DNA from: Camarhynchus parvulus
Taxonomy: Eukaryota; Chordata; Aves; Passeriformes; Thraupidae
Length of the DNA: 64,000 nucleotides
Assembly (NCBI RefSeq): GCF_901933205.1
Contig: NC_044584.1
Coordinates: forward strand, 15,660,501 to 15,724,500
Direction of reading: 5' to 3'
Under the pieces are notes generated by a model. That model was not told the origin of the DNA and made no database searches. It saw only the letters and a list, made by a program, of their open reading frames with translations. Position numbers and translations under genes: made by a program. Below, piece by piece: positions 26,061 through 37,770 of this stretch. Every line of letters starts with the position of its first letter. Within the stretch, counting starts at the first letter, position 1.

Positions 26061-27533
26061 CCAGAAGTGACCTACACCTCGGAATAAAAACTTGCCTTTC
26101 TGTGGATTTAGAATAATATATTAAATAGCTTTTATTAAGGTGAAATCTTTAACTTTGAACCACACTCTTGCTATTGTCTTTCTTGCATAAAGGCAGATTT
26201 AGCTGCATCCACCAGACCATTGTTAGAATTTAAAAGATTCTGGGCTTATGGTTAGCTGATAAGAGCCTTAATTCCTCTTCTTCTAACATTTGATACACTA
26301 ATTTAAATTTTTTCAGATTTGGCACACTCAAGGGCTTTTTGCCTTACTTCCCTGGATATACATAAGCTAGTCATTACTATTTATGAAGGCGATGAAAGGA
26401 AACATTAAACAGTCAAAGAAATATAAATCTTAGATTCTAACACAGAGAGTGCAACAGCAGGATTAAAAACAAAACAAAATGAAACAAAAACCTGAAGCAA
26501 ATACAAAGACATTTGCAATTCAAAGCAATACAATACAGTGGAAAAGCAGTTTTCTCTTCCACTTGACTGCCAAGTGACCTGACTCAGGATTTTATGGCTT
26601 TTCCCAGGAACAAGCTGAGAATATCTGTAGCATCCAAAACTTAGCAGAGAAATCACATTATCATGAGCAAAAGCAAGGAGGAGACAGAACTTCTGATTTG
26701 AGTGATAAACTAAATGTTTTCCTAATTTTTGGCGATAATAATATGGAAACAGAAAATTGCTTTTGGCCAGTACCTTATTAGAGAAATTTACCTTTAAGGA
26801 AGAGACCTAAATAAGGCCTCTACATGGCTTACATCCTACTCAGTTAATTAGGGGGAGGCTTTCTTGTTCAGTTTTGTGTATCACACTTATTTTTAATGTC
26901 TGAGTTAGGTGATTTGCAAATGCAAAAAACACCTCAAATATTATCAATCAAGAAATTCTACAGTTTTTTAAATAACCCATACATTGCTGTTGAATAATGT
27001 CCAGAAAGATCAACTTAAACTTAGCCTGAATTTAATTTTTCAACTCTCAGCCAAATGCTAAACACTAATGAAAATACTCTTACTTCCAAGGGAAACAGAT
27101 GGCTTTAAATAGTTACTTATTTCAACATATGGAAACCAATCACTGAACTATGAAGAATCAAACAGCAAACTCTATCATTATTAATTTTGACTAATAAGAA
27201 AAAATATAAGAAAAATATGACACATAAAATAATCCAACTTCTAAACTAAAGTCTGCTTTAGTTTAAATTGCAACAGAACAAGGAAGGTTTCAAGTTAGAT
27301 TCTGGTTTAGGTTGTTGAAAAAATAAAAATGAAACAAATAGAAAAAAAGACATAATTTTTGTAGAAAATCATGATTTGTGATGACATTTTTACATTTATC
27401 TATCACCAAATAGCCCCTAGGATTACACATTCCCCTGTGCAGAGTTCTCCCACTGTGAGCAGGAATTGAGGAGCTTCTGGAGCTCACTCTGAGCCAAAGC
27501 TGCTCCCAAACAGGACACAAAAATCACTTGCAA
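26061..27533. other. RBFOX1 intron, AT-rich, nothing recognised
   Basis: No exon, RNA gene or named repeat seen in about 1.5 kb. Short frames look accidental. Confidence 0.5.
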
Positions 27534-27585
27534 AAAAACAAAAAAAACTCCAAAACAAAACAACAACAACAACAAAAAAAACCAC
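27534..27585 (+). repeat. A/C-only low-complexity tract
   Basis: Composed of A runs with C, including caacaacaacaac. It is the same type as 1494-1662, with the G/T strand being the RBFOX1 sense strand. Confidence 0.85.
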
Positions 27586-29524
27586 AATTGGCAAGAGATT
27601 TTATGAGAAGGCAGCAAAGGAAACCCCAGGGCAGGGAGCAGAGAAGGTGAAGAGGAGCTGCAGGGGCAGCCCCGGCATTGGCCAACAGAGCAGAGCTCCC
27701 TTTTCTCATCTGGAAAGCAAATTAGAGCTGTGTTAAAGTGCAAATCAAGGCACAACCAGCCCTGCTGCTCCTGAGCAAAGCATCCTCACCAGCAATGGGA
27801 TGATGGCTGATGCTTCAGAAAAGAATTAAGAGCAAATGAATCTTACCCTGGTCTTATCATTGCAGTTTTCTTCAGTCGAGGATGGAGAGGTTTGCCAGCT
27901 AAATCTGTGTCAGTTTTTTGACTTAAATAGAATATAGCTTAAGTGAATTAAACTAGTTTATTCTGCCATCTCAGGCAGCTGGCAACTTTTCTAAAGCTGC
28001 AGCAAAACTTCGCCATTTTTGCTTCATTTTTTTTTCCTTTTTTCTTCTATCAGCTTACATAACAATATCTTTTAAAGGTACCCCTGCATTATCCTCAGCT
28101 GGTGGGCAGAATTGTGCTGTCTTTAGAACAGTTTTTAGGAGTCTATTTCTTAAAAAGAAAGAGAAGCTGCTTAGGCGTTCCATGATTTCTGTGCAGAACA
28201 TTCCCTATGTGGGAGTGCCTCATCTGCATAGCGGCATGTGGGTAGGATTTGGACAAGCACACTGAAGGATGTGACAATCAAAGACAGATATGTGGGAAAT
28301 CTCTTTTAAATGTAAAAAGACCTCACCCAGCTTTCACTAATTTAAGTAAACATAATTTCCAAGGGAGGAATGAATGCATAAACTATCATGAGGTAAAAAT
28401 GGGCTTTGAGCGCTGCAATTTTTGTTGTGGACTAAAATACACCCAAGAAAAATTTCTTATTCTGTCCTAGGTCTAACACAGCAAAAAATCAGTAAGAAAT
28501 GGAATTTTGATCAATGTCAAAATTTTGCATGTGATTTTTCCAGCTAATGACATGCAGAACAAGTTATAGCTGATTTCTGCACTGACATTCTGTCAATGTA
28601 ATAATAGATCTCTCTTTTGACGTAACTTGACTGCCATTAGCATTCTAAATATAGTGAACTGTTTTGTTAATATCTCCTCAGAAAAGTGAAGTAAAAATGT
28701 AAAACAGAAGGCAACCTGGGCCAGTTTCTTGTGCACAGAACATGTTTCTAATGCACTGCTTCCCAGAAGTGTGTAAACCCAGCTCCTTACCAGCCTGGTA
28801 GAGCAAATTTCCAGTTTGAACCAAACTGAGATTACTAGCCTGCAAATTACTCCTCTGCAGAAGCCAACATGAAACATGAAAGCTTGGTTTTTTCAAACAA
28901 GAGACATTTTGAAGCAGTCCATGGAGATGTCCTGTTCCTTGAAAACAGCTGAGCAGCCTGACTCAGCTCCTGGCTGGGAAACGAGACATTGTCCCCACTC
29001 CTGAAAAAGTGCTCAGGACTGATCCCAGGCTTATCCTTGCAATCACCCAGCAGCTGCACTGATTCCAGGGAGGGTTTTGCAGTTCCCACGGGTTCCCAGC
29101 CTGCTCCACTCTGCTGTGGTGTATTTGCTGGGGAGGTTTTGGGCAGGGACAGGGAGCAGGACTGGGACTGTGCCAGCCCTGCCTCTGCACCCTGGGCACA
29201 GCAGTGCCAGCAGAGCAGCACCAGCTCCTGCCACCTCTGCTGCTGCACCTCCCCTGCATCCTGTTCGTGCTGGGACAGCACAAACCAGCTGGGAAACAAA
29301 CACTGAATCAGCACCCTCAGGCCCCTTAATCCTAAATTTAGCAAAGCGTTCCTGCTACCAAAGCAACTATCATCGACTCCCTGTCAATTTTTTAATTAAC
29401 AATGGGGGTTTGTGTATTTCTTGTGGTTCCTTTGTGGTGTTGTCCTAACTCTGACAATATAGACTTGAACAACTCTGAAATAATTTCACTAAAATGAACA
29501 TGGTAGCATAACTTGGGAAGCTCC
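27586..29524. other. Intron with a GC-richer block at about 28900-29320
   Basis: Around 28900-29320 the sequence becomes G+C-rich and open in several frames (up to 165 codons on the minus strand). None of these frames resembles a known protein, and no acceptor/donor pair gives a convincing exon. It may be an unrecognised old repeat. Confidence 0.45.
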
Positions 29525-29840
29525 TTTCCTGCAAACATGAACCTCAGCTTTCCAATAATCCTAAACAATATGTATTGTAAAACTTCTTTATTTTGTAGTT
29601 CAGACACAGGTTAGGCCATCCTAAAATACAGAACTGTTTCTATCTCCTCATTATTATGTGCAAAGTAATGTTTGTAGGTAACTTTCCTGCACCATGAACC
29701 TCAGCTTTCCAATAATCCTAAACAATATCTATTGTAAAACTTCTTTATTTTGTAGTTCAGACACAGGTTAGGCCATCCTAAAATACAGAAATGTTTCTGT
29801 CCCCTCATTATTATGTGCAAAGTAATGTTTGTAGGTAACT
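29525..29840. repeat. Tandem duplication of a 158-bp segment
   Basis: Copy 1 (29525-29682) and copy 2 (29683-29840) both run from tttcctgca through catgaacctcagctttcc and acacaggttaggccatcc to gtttgtaggtaact. They differ at only a few bases plus a small indel near the start (aaacatg versus accatg) and t/c changes near the end. The copies are therefore recent relative to the surrounding CR1 remnants. The segment has no recognised coding or repeat-family content. Confidence 0.93.
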
Positions 29841-30369
29841 CCATTCACAAACAGTGGCAATAAAATAAACAAGAACCTAAACCAGTGTGTTCTGTGTTAC
29901 TAAAGAGCTCCTTACATTTTCATACATATTTGGTATGTCATTATTACATAAATGATGCACCACTTCAGTTCAGTGTTAAATGAATGAATGTAAACCAATT
30001 GTTATTTTAACCTACCACATTCTAAAAATAACATATAATGGAAAAAAACAGGGGAATGAAATGTTAAAAACAGGTGACAATCTCGGCTATCCAAAGTGAC
30101 CAACCTATCCTATTTCTTATTATTATTATCTCACAAAAAATTCCCAGCCAGGTAAAACAAATAAACCCACCTCAAACTCAAACAACCTTCCTAGAAAGAT
30201 TTTAAAAACTCTCCAAGCTGTGCTCAGATGGCATTTTCCAAATTAACCTGGAGATGCTGAAGACCTCTTATGTGTTTTTCTCTCTGCTGAGCAATGCCAG
30301 CACCAGTTCAAGTCCAGTATAACCCTGCCATCTTTTAAATGCCAGGAAAACTCAAAAGATTTGACGGAA
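29841..30369. other. RBFOX1 intron, nothing recognised
   Basis: About 0.5 kb of AT-rich sequence between the tandem duplication and the ATCA microsatellite. Confidence 0.45.

Positions 30370-30429
<60 letters not shown>
30370..30429. repeat. (ATCA)n microsatellite, about 15 units, uninterrupted
   Basis: A perfect tetranucleotide array follows ttgacggaaa. It is UGAU on the RBFOX1 sense strand. Perfect arrays of this length are usually length-polymorphic. Confidence 0.95.
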
Positions 30430-33400
30430 TTCAAACTTCCCTATGAGCAGCTTAGACTCAGACTTTGCCTGGGTGCAGATGAGCACTCACCTGTCCCTCT
30501 GCCAGCCCTGCTGCAAACACAGACTGCTGCACTTCAGCCAGCCTAGGTGTTTACAGAGTGAGCTTCAGCTGCCTGTGCTGATCATTTCATTTTATGCCAT
30601 TCCATGGCCATTAACCTCCAGGTTTAGCAGAGAAGCTGTTTAATTGTTCAGTCAATTAATGGATTTCAATTTACTGTTATGTCAGTGGCATTAGGAATTC
30701 CTACTGCCTAGCCCATACAACAGAAAATTAAAAATAAAAAAGATGCTCAACTTCACAAACATGAGACCTACAACAATCAAGTGATTCATAGCAATGACAT
30801 AGAAAAGACATGGGGGGAAAAAAGGGCACCTCTGTGGAGTTTAAATCTCAAATAGGTTTGGGCAAAATAAAACCTGAGTCTGGAAGAGGCACTGCATGTA
30901 CCTGCTACAGCTGCTCAGAAAGGCAGATGTCTGAATTTTGTAGCAGATTAAACAACATGACGGTGGTGCATTGTTAAAAATCAAACCCACCTGCCTTTTT
31001 ATGCAGAAGCAACATGAAAGGCTCCATCTCCAAGGCAGTCCCTGCACAGCAGCCCTGACTGGTGCAGCAGTATGACTGCCTTCATGTACCTGCAGCAGGA
31101 CACAGGGGTGGCAGCAAAGAGAACTGCTCTAGATCCAAGAGAAAGGGCTCACCTATTTCCTTATTATAAATTCTTGGCTGGGAATTCGGTCTCTTTTTGT
31201 TCAGAGACTTGAAATTTTGCCTTTAAAACACCTGCTGGAAGAACATCCACCCCAATAATGACTCAGTTGACATTTCCTACACATGTGCCCATAAGAGCAC
31301 AACAAATGTTGTGAGGAACAGTAATGAGGCAAAGCCTGTTGGTCCCAGTTCAAATGCCACTGGGATTATTTGGCACAAGCCTACATTATACAATGCAGAA
31401 GGAAACAATGCCTCAGAAAGCAAATAAAGAGGGAGTTATTGCCACAAACTAATCTACAGCTAAATGCAAATTAACTGAAGATTAAAAAAAAATTACAAAT
31501 GGCACAGATGATTCTAAGTATGTAACATGTCTGAGAGAAAAATCAGTTTTCACAAAGAGGTTCACATAGCTCCAGATAAAAAGAGGATTGTGAAGATGCT
31601 GAACAGGGGTTCCACAAGAGCTTCTCTTTCTGGAAAAGGGAGGAATGTAGCACTGGATTAAAGGGTCCCAAGTGAGAGCCTCACTTTCTGTTATGAAAGA
31701 GATGCAAGACAAGAACCACAGATAACCAGAAAACCCCAGTGCCTCCACATAATTGAATCCCCAAATCTAAAATTGGTATCTGTGAAAAAACCACCAAAAC
31801 CAAACAATAAAACCACACACTACTTCTCAAAGAAACAACAAAATCCATAGGGAGATACTATGACACACCACTGCTTGTCTTAGTCAACACAGTTACTTTA
31901 AATTTAAATACAAAACTTAACTCCCAAAAGTCTGGGGTTTTTCTAACTTTTAATTTTTTTTAAATTTTTTTTTTTTAAGTCTCACATCAGATCACTTCTA
32001 GTCCCTTTGGGATTATGAAAAGGACAAAGAAAATTTAGAAAGGTTACTTATTTTTGATCTCTCTTTCAGGTATGCACATGCTTCTGAGAAATAATGATAG
32101 TCAGGAACAGGAATAATCAAGGAAATCTCAACTTCTACTTTCATTTTCTTAGAAAAGTACACCTGCAACAATCCCAACACAACAACACTAATTTAAACTC
32201 CTTTCTTACTGAACTCTTGTTTGCAGTGCCTGCATTTCATAAACAAGCACTAACAACCTACAATACTTCGTCTACATTTTCTAAATTCCTCTTTTTCTAA
32301 TGTTGTGATTTTAAGAATGGTCTGCTTAAACCTACCAGAGTAAATTATTTTAGTCTTGTGAACCCAGTCAAAACATTACAATCAAAGAATAAATCTAAGG
32401 TGTTTTTAAGTGACAAGCACTAAGATTTTATGTGTTTCCAGCACTACATTCTTTCACTAGTATTGAGTCAATCTGAGAGAACCCCTTTTTGTGTGACAGA
32501 TTTTGGCTGTCTGCACACACAGGTTCAAATGTGTACAGAAAGATCCTCAGCTGGTCTGCATTCTCAAAAATGCTCCTTGCAATTCAGCTCAATATTTTGA
32601 TATTGCCAGAATATAAGTCTGATATTTTTAATATAAGACAATTAAACTATTCTGTTAACAACCCAAACCCAAACAAGTAAGTGTCACAGGTAAGTGACAG
32701 TACATAAAAAGGCAAAAGGGAAGACCGACGCAGCAACAAATAAATTCACAGTGTTTCGTCACTTTTTTTCAGAAATCTCTTGTGGTCTGGTCCATTTAGC
32801 ACCTGCTAAACCTAAACTCCTCTTAAAAACTGTCAACAACTGAGGTATAGATTCATTTTCAGTCCTGATCCCTTGCTGGTGTAAGCACCCTTTGGAAAAG
32901 AAAGTCATCCTTCTGGTCCTGCTCTAATTCACATGCACAAAAAATGGTATGGAATGGTCTCAAGCAGAAACCAAAAGAGTTAAAACAAGCCCTGTGAACT
33001 TGCCTTGCATGTAACTGCTGCCATCTTAATAAGGTGAGAGCAGCTTTGAAATCCCAGGCAGCTTCAGAAGCTGCAGCCCAGTCCCTGCCATATGGAGACA
33101 GCCTGGAATCTGTCAAGTTCACTTAGTGAATTTTATCTTTGGGGAATCAGTCAGGCAAGCTAGATCAGAATAAACAGGCTGCTGTTGAGATCTGGAGGCT
33201 AATGCTGGTACAGACTGGACTACTGAACCAAAAAAATCAGTCTTAAATAAACATGTGGTACCTAGAAAAATTAACAATAATTAAAGCTGTATAGGCACAA
33301 AAACAACTATGTGGGATTTTTACTGGGCTCTGAAAGATGCTCTTCTCCCTTTGCCTACAGGAAATAGCCAGACTTAGCATTTCTTTTCATTATTCCTAAT

Positions 33401-34929
33401 ATAGAAAGGTATAACAACAACATTTAATGCTTTATATCAGCTTTAAGCATCAATGATTGAAAATATTCTGTTTAAACGTTGTGCCTAATTAGACACCCTT
33501 CTTTATCAGTGTTGAAGGAAGCATAACACAGTGAGCAATGCCATGTTCACACAATCTCCATGCAAGCCCAAGCTGCTGCTTCATGCTTCAATAGGAGATG
33601 AAAATCTGGGGTCTCCAAACCTATCAAATTCTGTTCTGATGGATGGGGATAAGATAGACTTTTTTGTGCTCTGGGTAAAAGCCAGAATGTTAAATGTAAT
33701 CTTCTGCACATGCTTTTACTGATATTCAGCATAAAAATAAGCCTTATCCATTTTTATTAGTTGGTCTGAGCCAGAACCAATTCTTTTGATGTCACCTAGC
33801 TTATAAAATGCAGCACTATAGGCAAGGGAGGTTTTAAAATGCTTCATAGACTTTATCCATTATATTAATGGGTTTCAGATTGCAATCTGTGGAGCACTTT
33901 CTGGTGCTGCTCCACAGGCAGCTGGCCAGTCACCTGGAGCTGGCTCCTCTCCTTGTTCCCCTCTGTTTATTCCCTATAAAGACAGAGCTGAAAAGGGGCA
34001 AACAAGAAAAGATGTAATGCCATTTTTAATGCTATTTTTCCTAGATAAACACCTGCAGTCCTTGCCACGTGGCCATCCTGAGAGGAAAGGGCTGTGTAGG
34101 TAGGAAAGGCAGCACAGCTTGCTGGCACTGTGGGCTGTACCAGGCAGGAGAGGGATGAGAACAAGAGAAATAATCATTTTACTATAGGATTAATATGATT
34201 AAACTTTAAACTGAATTATTAAAACAGTTCATTTTTCAGCATTCCCCTGTTTTTCAGGCAAACAGCTGCATTTTACCTCATCCCCTAGCAAGATGAACTT
34301 GCCCCAAATTATTTTTTGTTTAAGAATGTACTGAGGAAAACTCTTTAAAAATGGTATCTTGCATTAGAAATAAAAACACTTCTTTGAGTACTTTAAGTGC
34401 CACTTAGGCTTCATCCTGGGAATTCAAGTTATCTGGTCACATTAAGTAAACAAAGAAAACTACACTGACCTGGGTCACCAGGGTAGGAAAGGCTTCTGGG
34501 AACCTAATGAGTAAATCATAATTAAGAAGACATCTCTATTTACCAAATTATTTAAAAAAAAAAAGTGGTTTTATGCTAATAGCCTTTTCATTTAAATTGT
34601 TTCTTATTTTCACATATGCATTTTCTGTGTATTTTATCTGTCTTTCCCTGGCCCTATCACTTCACCTTGATGGAGAAATCCAGCCAGCGCATGAGATGTT
34701 GGAAGTTGTGCAGTGACACCAGTCAGCCAACCCCAGCAGAGAATTCCTGAACACTGAACAGATTCAACAGCTGAAATCACTTAAGCTATCAGTAATAGCT
34801 GCTATTAGATCACAGCAAATATTGGTGAGAGCAAGCCTGAGCAGATTGTAAACAGCACATGGCAGGAGAGGGGCTCATTCAGAGCAGCACTGGAATGGGC
34901 ATTTACTGGTCCCAGTTCCACAAGAGGAG
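30430..34929. other. RBFOX1 intron, AT-rich, no gene seen
   Basis: About 4.5 kb with chance open frames and a T-rich patch at about 31945-31978. No CR1, LTR or exon recognised. Confidence 0.5.
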
Positions 34930-35347
34930 CCTGGGAACAGCCAGATCTGTGTTCCACTGGCAATTCCACACCTGGGAACAGCCAGATCTGTGTTCCACTG
35001 GCAATTCCACACCTGGGAAAGGCCAGATCAGTGCTGCACTGGCAATTCCACACCTGGGAAAGGCCAGATCAGTGCTGCACTGGCACCTTGCACACCTGGG
35101 AACAGCCAGATCTGTGTTCCAATGGCACCTTGCACGCCTGGGAACAGCCAGACCTCTGCTGCATTGGAACCTTTCCCCCCTGGGAACAGCCAGATCTGTG
35201 TTCTGCTGGCAATTCCACCTGGGAACAGCCAGATCCCTGCTGCACTGGCATCTTTCACACCTGGGAACAGCAAGGTTTGTGCTCTACTGCAACTTCCACC
35301 CCTGGGAACAGGCAGATCCCTGCTCCACTGGAACTTCCACACCTGGT
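34930..35347. repeat. Minisatellite with 41-bp unit, about 10 copies
   Basis: Each unit begins cctgggaacagccagatct and continues gtgttccactggcaattcc. Starts lie at about 34930, 34971, 35012, 35053, 35095, 35137, 35179, 35218, 35260 and 35301, and a partial copy starts at 35342. Units diverge by substitutions and by 1-2 bp indels. The unit contains no stop in any plus-strand frame, so open frames of 121-169 codons appear in all three plus frames and several minus frames. These are repeat artefacts with no recognisable domain. Confidence 0.95.
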
Positions 35348-36811
35348 GCTGCCTTTCTGCCTGACTGAGAAAGCACCAGGGAGGCAGGAGGACTGATAAA
35401 AATGTTCAATCCTCCTTGTTTCTGTGAGGATCCACCATTGCTCCACCATAACAATGTGGGCAGCTAAGTTTAAATTTAAATTTAAGGAACATCTGCAAGT
35501 TCCCTAATTTTTCCTTTATCATGCAGCCTAGTAAAGTCTAAGACCTAAATATTTATTATATGTGGTGATTAAAAATCTTTGTTTTCCTATGAAGCAATTT
35601 CCTACTTAAACTTAGGTATCTCTCAGCCCAGAAATTTTCTTTCCAGACAGATGAAATCTCTCACAGTTAATTATGTGTGCTTACTTCAGACATGAGGAAA
35701 AAATTATTTCTATCTGACATATTTCATCCAAATATATACAGATCATAACATTCTAATAAACCACTTTGTTTGCAGTGATGACTTTTAAATAATTTTAAAA
35801 TATATTCTACAGCATTTTTCAATCATTCATGTGATAAAACCCTCCAGATGATAACTTTTCTTTATGGATCTAAAAAAAAAGTTTTTCCAAATGTTATAGT
35901 TTGTTTGTTTTCTTGAGGGAATCTTCATAGAAAATTATATACACTGGTCATAAAAACACTATAAAAGGGTGAACCTTTAGGTAGTTATCAACAACAGCCT
36001 GAAAAAATTATTAAAAATAAAATCTGTGTGAAAGCTATGCTTTTAGCTCTCACTTCAGAGCATTCTACAGAACCTAGGAGAAGCATCAGCAGTATTTCAT
36101 CCCAACTTTACTAAGCAGTAGCATTGATATCAAAATAAATGTGTTTTGTTTAATTTTTTTTTTTTTCTCATATGGAGGAGGAAGAAGAAGCCATAAGCAG
36201 ATGGTGCAGGATCTCCCATGATCACCTCATGGCAACTTTTATGAAATGTCTCAAAGCCCCAGGAGCAGGCATAAAAGCAAAAGAAGCACTAAGCCAGATC
36301 CACATTAAAGAGAACAATTTTCCCAGAGCCTCGTCCTACATGATTTATCACACCAAGCACAGATCTCACACGTGTTCTTTGTGAAACAGATTTGCTCAAC
36401 TGCTCTGACAAACACCTGAAATCCAAGTGGTTCCAGCAGGCACACAAAATCAGTGAATCACCATTCACAATCAAGAGCCTGATGACACCTTTCATTCATA
36501 AATATGGAATAAGAACTTTTCTTTATAGAAAAACAGCTGGAACCTTCATCCTTATTCCATCCTGCCACATTTGGGACATAATTTCTTATTGACTCTAAGC
36601 TTCACAGTAAACTCTATAAATAGGTAAGGATATCTGGACTTCTTGTCATGTTTATCTGACCTCAATATCTCTGATTTAAAGTTCTCAAGAATTCTAATTG
36701 TCACCAATTCTAACCTCAATACGCTTCAAGCTTAGGTCAAATTTAAGGTAGGTCACATAGGATCCTATTTCAATTCATTTGCAAAATGTGTATTCTTTTA
36801 TGTACCTATGA
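35348..36811. other. RBFOX1 intron, AT-rich, no gene seen
   Basis: No exon or mobile element recognised in about 1.5 kb. A small taaatttaaatttaa repeat lies near 35468-35485. Confidence 0.5.
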
Positions 36812-36977
36812 TGATAAAAAACAGGGCACAGAAGATGGGATATTCTCATTATTTTTGTTGTTGATCAGGATGTTCAAAGGTTCTGTCAAACACTTTTGCT
36901 GGATGTGTTTAATCCTAGAGCTCTCAGACACAGCTTGTTACCTTCTTTCCACTTCAACACAGCTTCCTGATGTATTT
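36812..36977. repeat. Direct repeat, copy 1 (about 166 bp)
   Basis: The sequence runs from tgataaaaaacaggg through aagatgggatatt, aggatgttcaaaggttctgt and agctctcagacacagcttg to cctgatgtattt. A second copy starts 708 bp downstream. The element resembles no family I recognise. Confidence 0.9.
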
Positions 36978-37519
36978 ATGAGGCTGAGATTAAACTAGGT
37001 CTGCTTGAAAAAAATAAAACTTAAGAAACAACCCCTATTTTAACCTGGTTAGGCTGAATCCCTGTTAACCAGTCCAAAGTTTTATGCTGTTGTAATGACC
37101 TGGACTGGCAAAGAGATGCAACATATACAACACATGTCTAAAGAGAAAGCGGCACATTAAGGTTTCATTGCAAATATTGCCAAAATTTATAAAATATACA
37201 GATTTCAATGTGTATTTTGCTATTAAGACGCTGCAAGAAATGGTGACTAAAAGAGAGGAACAATTTACCAGAGCCACTGCTCTGGATGCAGCTCAGATTC
37301 CTGCTGCCACATGGAACTTACTGAAAGATCTGAATCTGGCTCTGCTCAGGACGTGGCTCTCTCTCTTTCTTACCAAACCATCAGCACTGGTGTTGGCAGG
37401 TGCTGATCTCAGAAATCAAGCTGGGAAATGAACCCAAACAGCCAAATCCACCACTCAGGCTGAGGGGAGGCTGTGTGTCCATCAGTGAACCATTGCACTG
37501 GTTTGGCATTCCTGAATCC
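36978..37519. other. Spacer between the two direct repeats
   Basis: About 540 bp with no recognised feature. Its plus-strand open frame at 37168-37431 has no recognisable domain. Confidence 0.45.
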
Positions 37520-37677
37520 TGATAAAAAACAGGGTAAAGAAGATGGGATATTTTCATTCTTTGAACAGGATGTTCAAAGGTTCTGTTAAATATTTTTGCT
37601 GGACGTGTTTAATCCCAGAGCTCTCAGACACAGCTTGTTACCTTCTTTCCACTTCAACAGATTTTCCTGATGTATTT
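37520..37677. repeat. Direct repeat, copy 2 (about 158 bp)
   Basis: This repeats 36812-36977 with scattered substitutions and a gap near ctcattatttttgttgttgat. It runs directly into a TGTA-type microsatellite at the point where copy 1 continues with unique sequence. A gagattaaa stretch that follows copy 1 (36986-36994) reappears after the microsatellite near 37785-37793. Confidence 0.9.
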
Positions 37678-37770
37678 GTATGTACAGGTATGTATATGTA
37701 TGTATTTGTATGCAATATATGTGTGTATTTGTATGTACATGTATGTATTTGTATGCATTATATGTATATC
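37668..37770 (+). repeat. Imperfect TGTA/TGTATTTG microsatellite
   Basis: About 100 bp of tgtatgtatttgtatg-like units with tgtacagg and tgcaatat interruptions, lying at the end of direct repeat copy 2. Confidence 0.9.

Noticed and set aside
28847..29448. Overlapping frames of 86-165 codons in a GC-richer block
   Set aside because: Open on both strands with no recognisable motif, no convincing splice pair and no continuity with RBFOX1 phase. Most likely chance or old repeat sequence.
34859..35396. Plus-strand frames of 121-169 codons and minus-strand frames across the same place
   Set aside because: Overlapping frames across a stop-free 41-bp tandem unit. No start context, splice signals or domain supports a gene.
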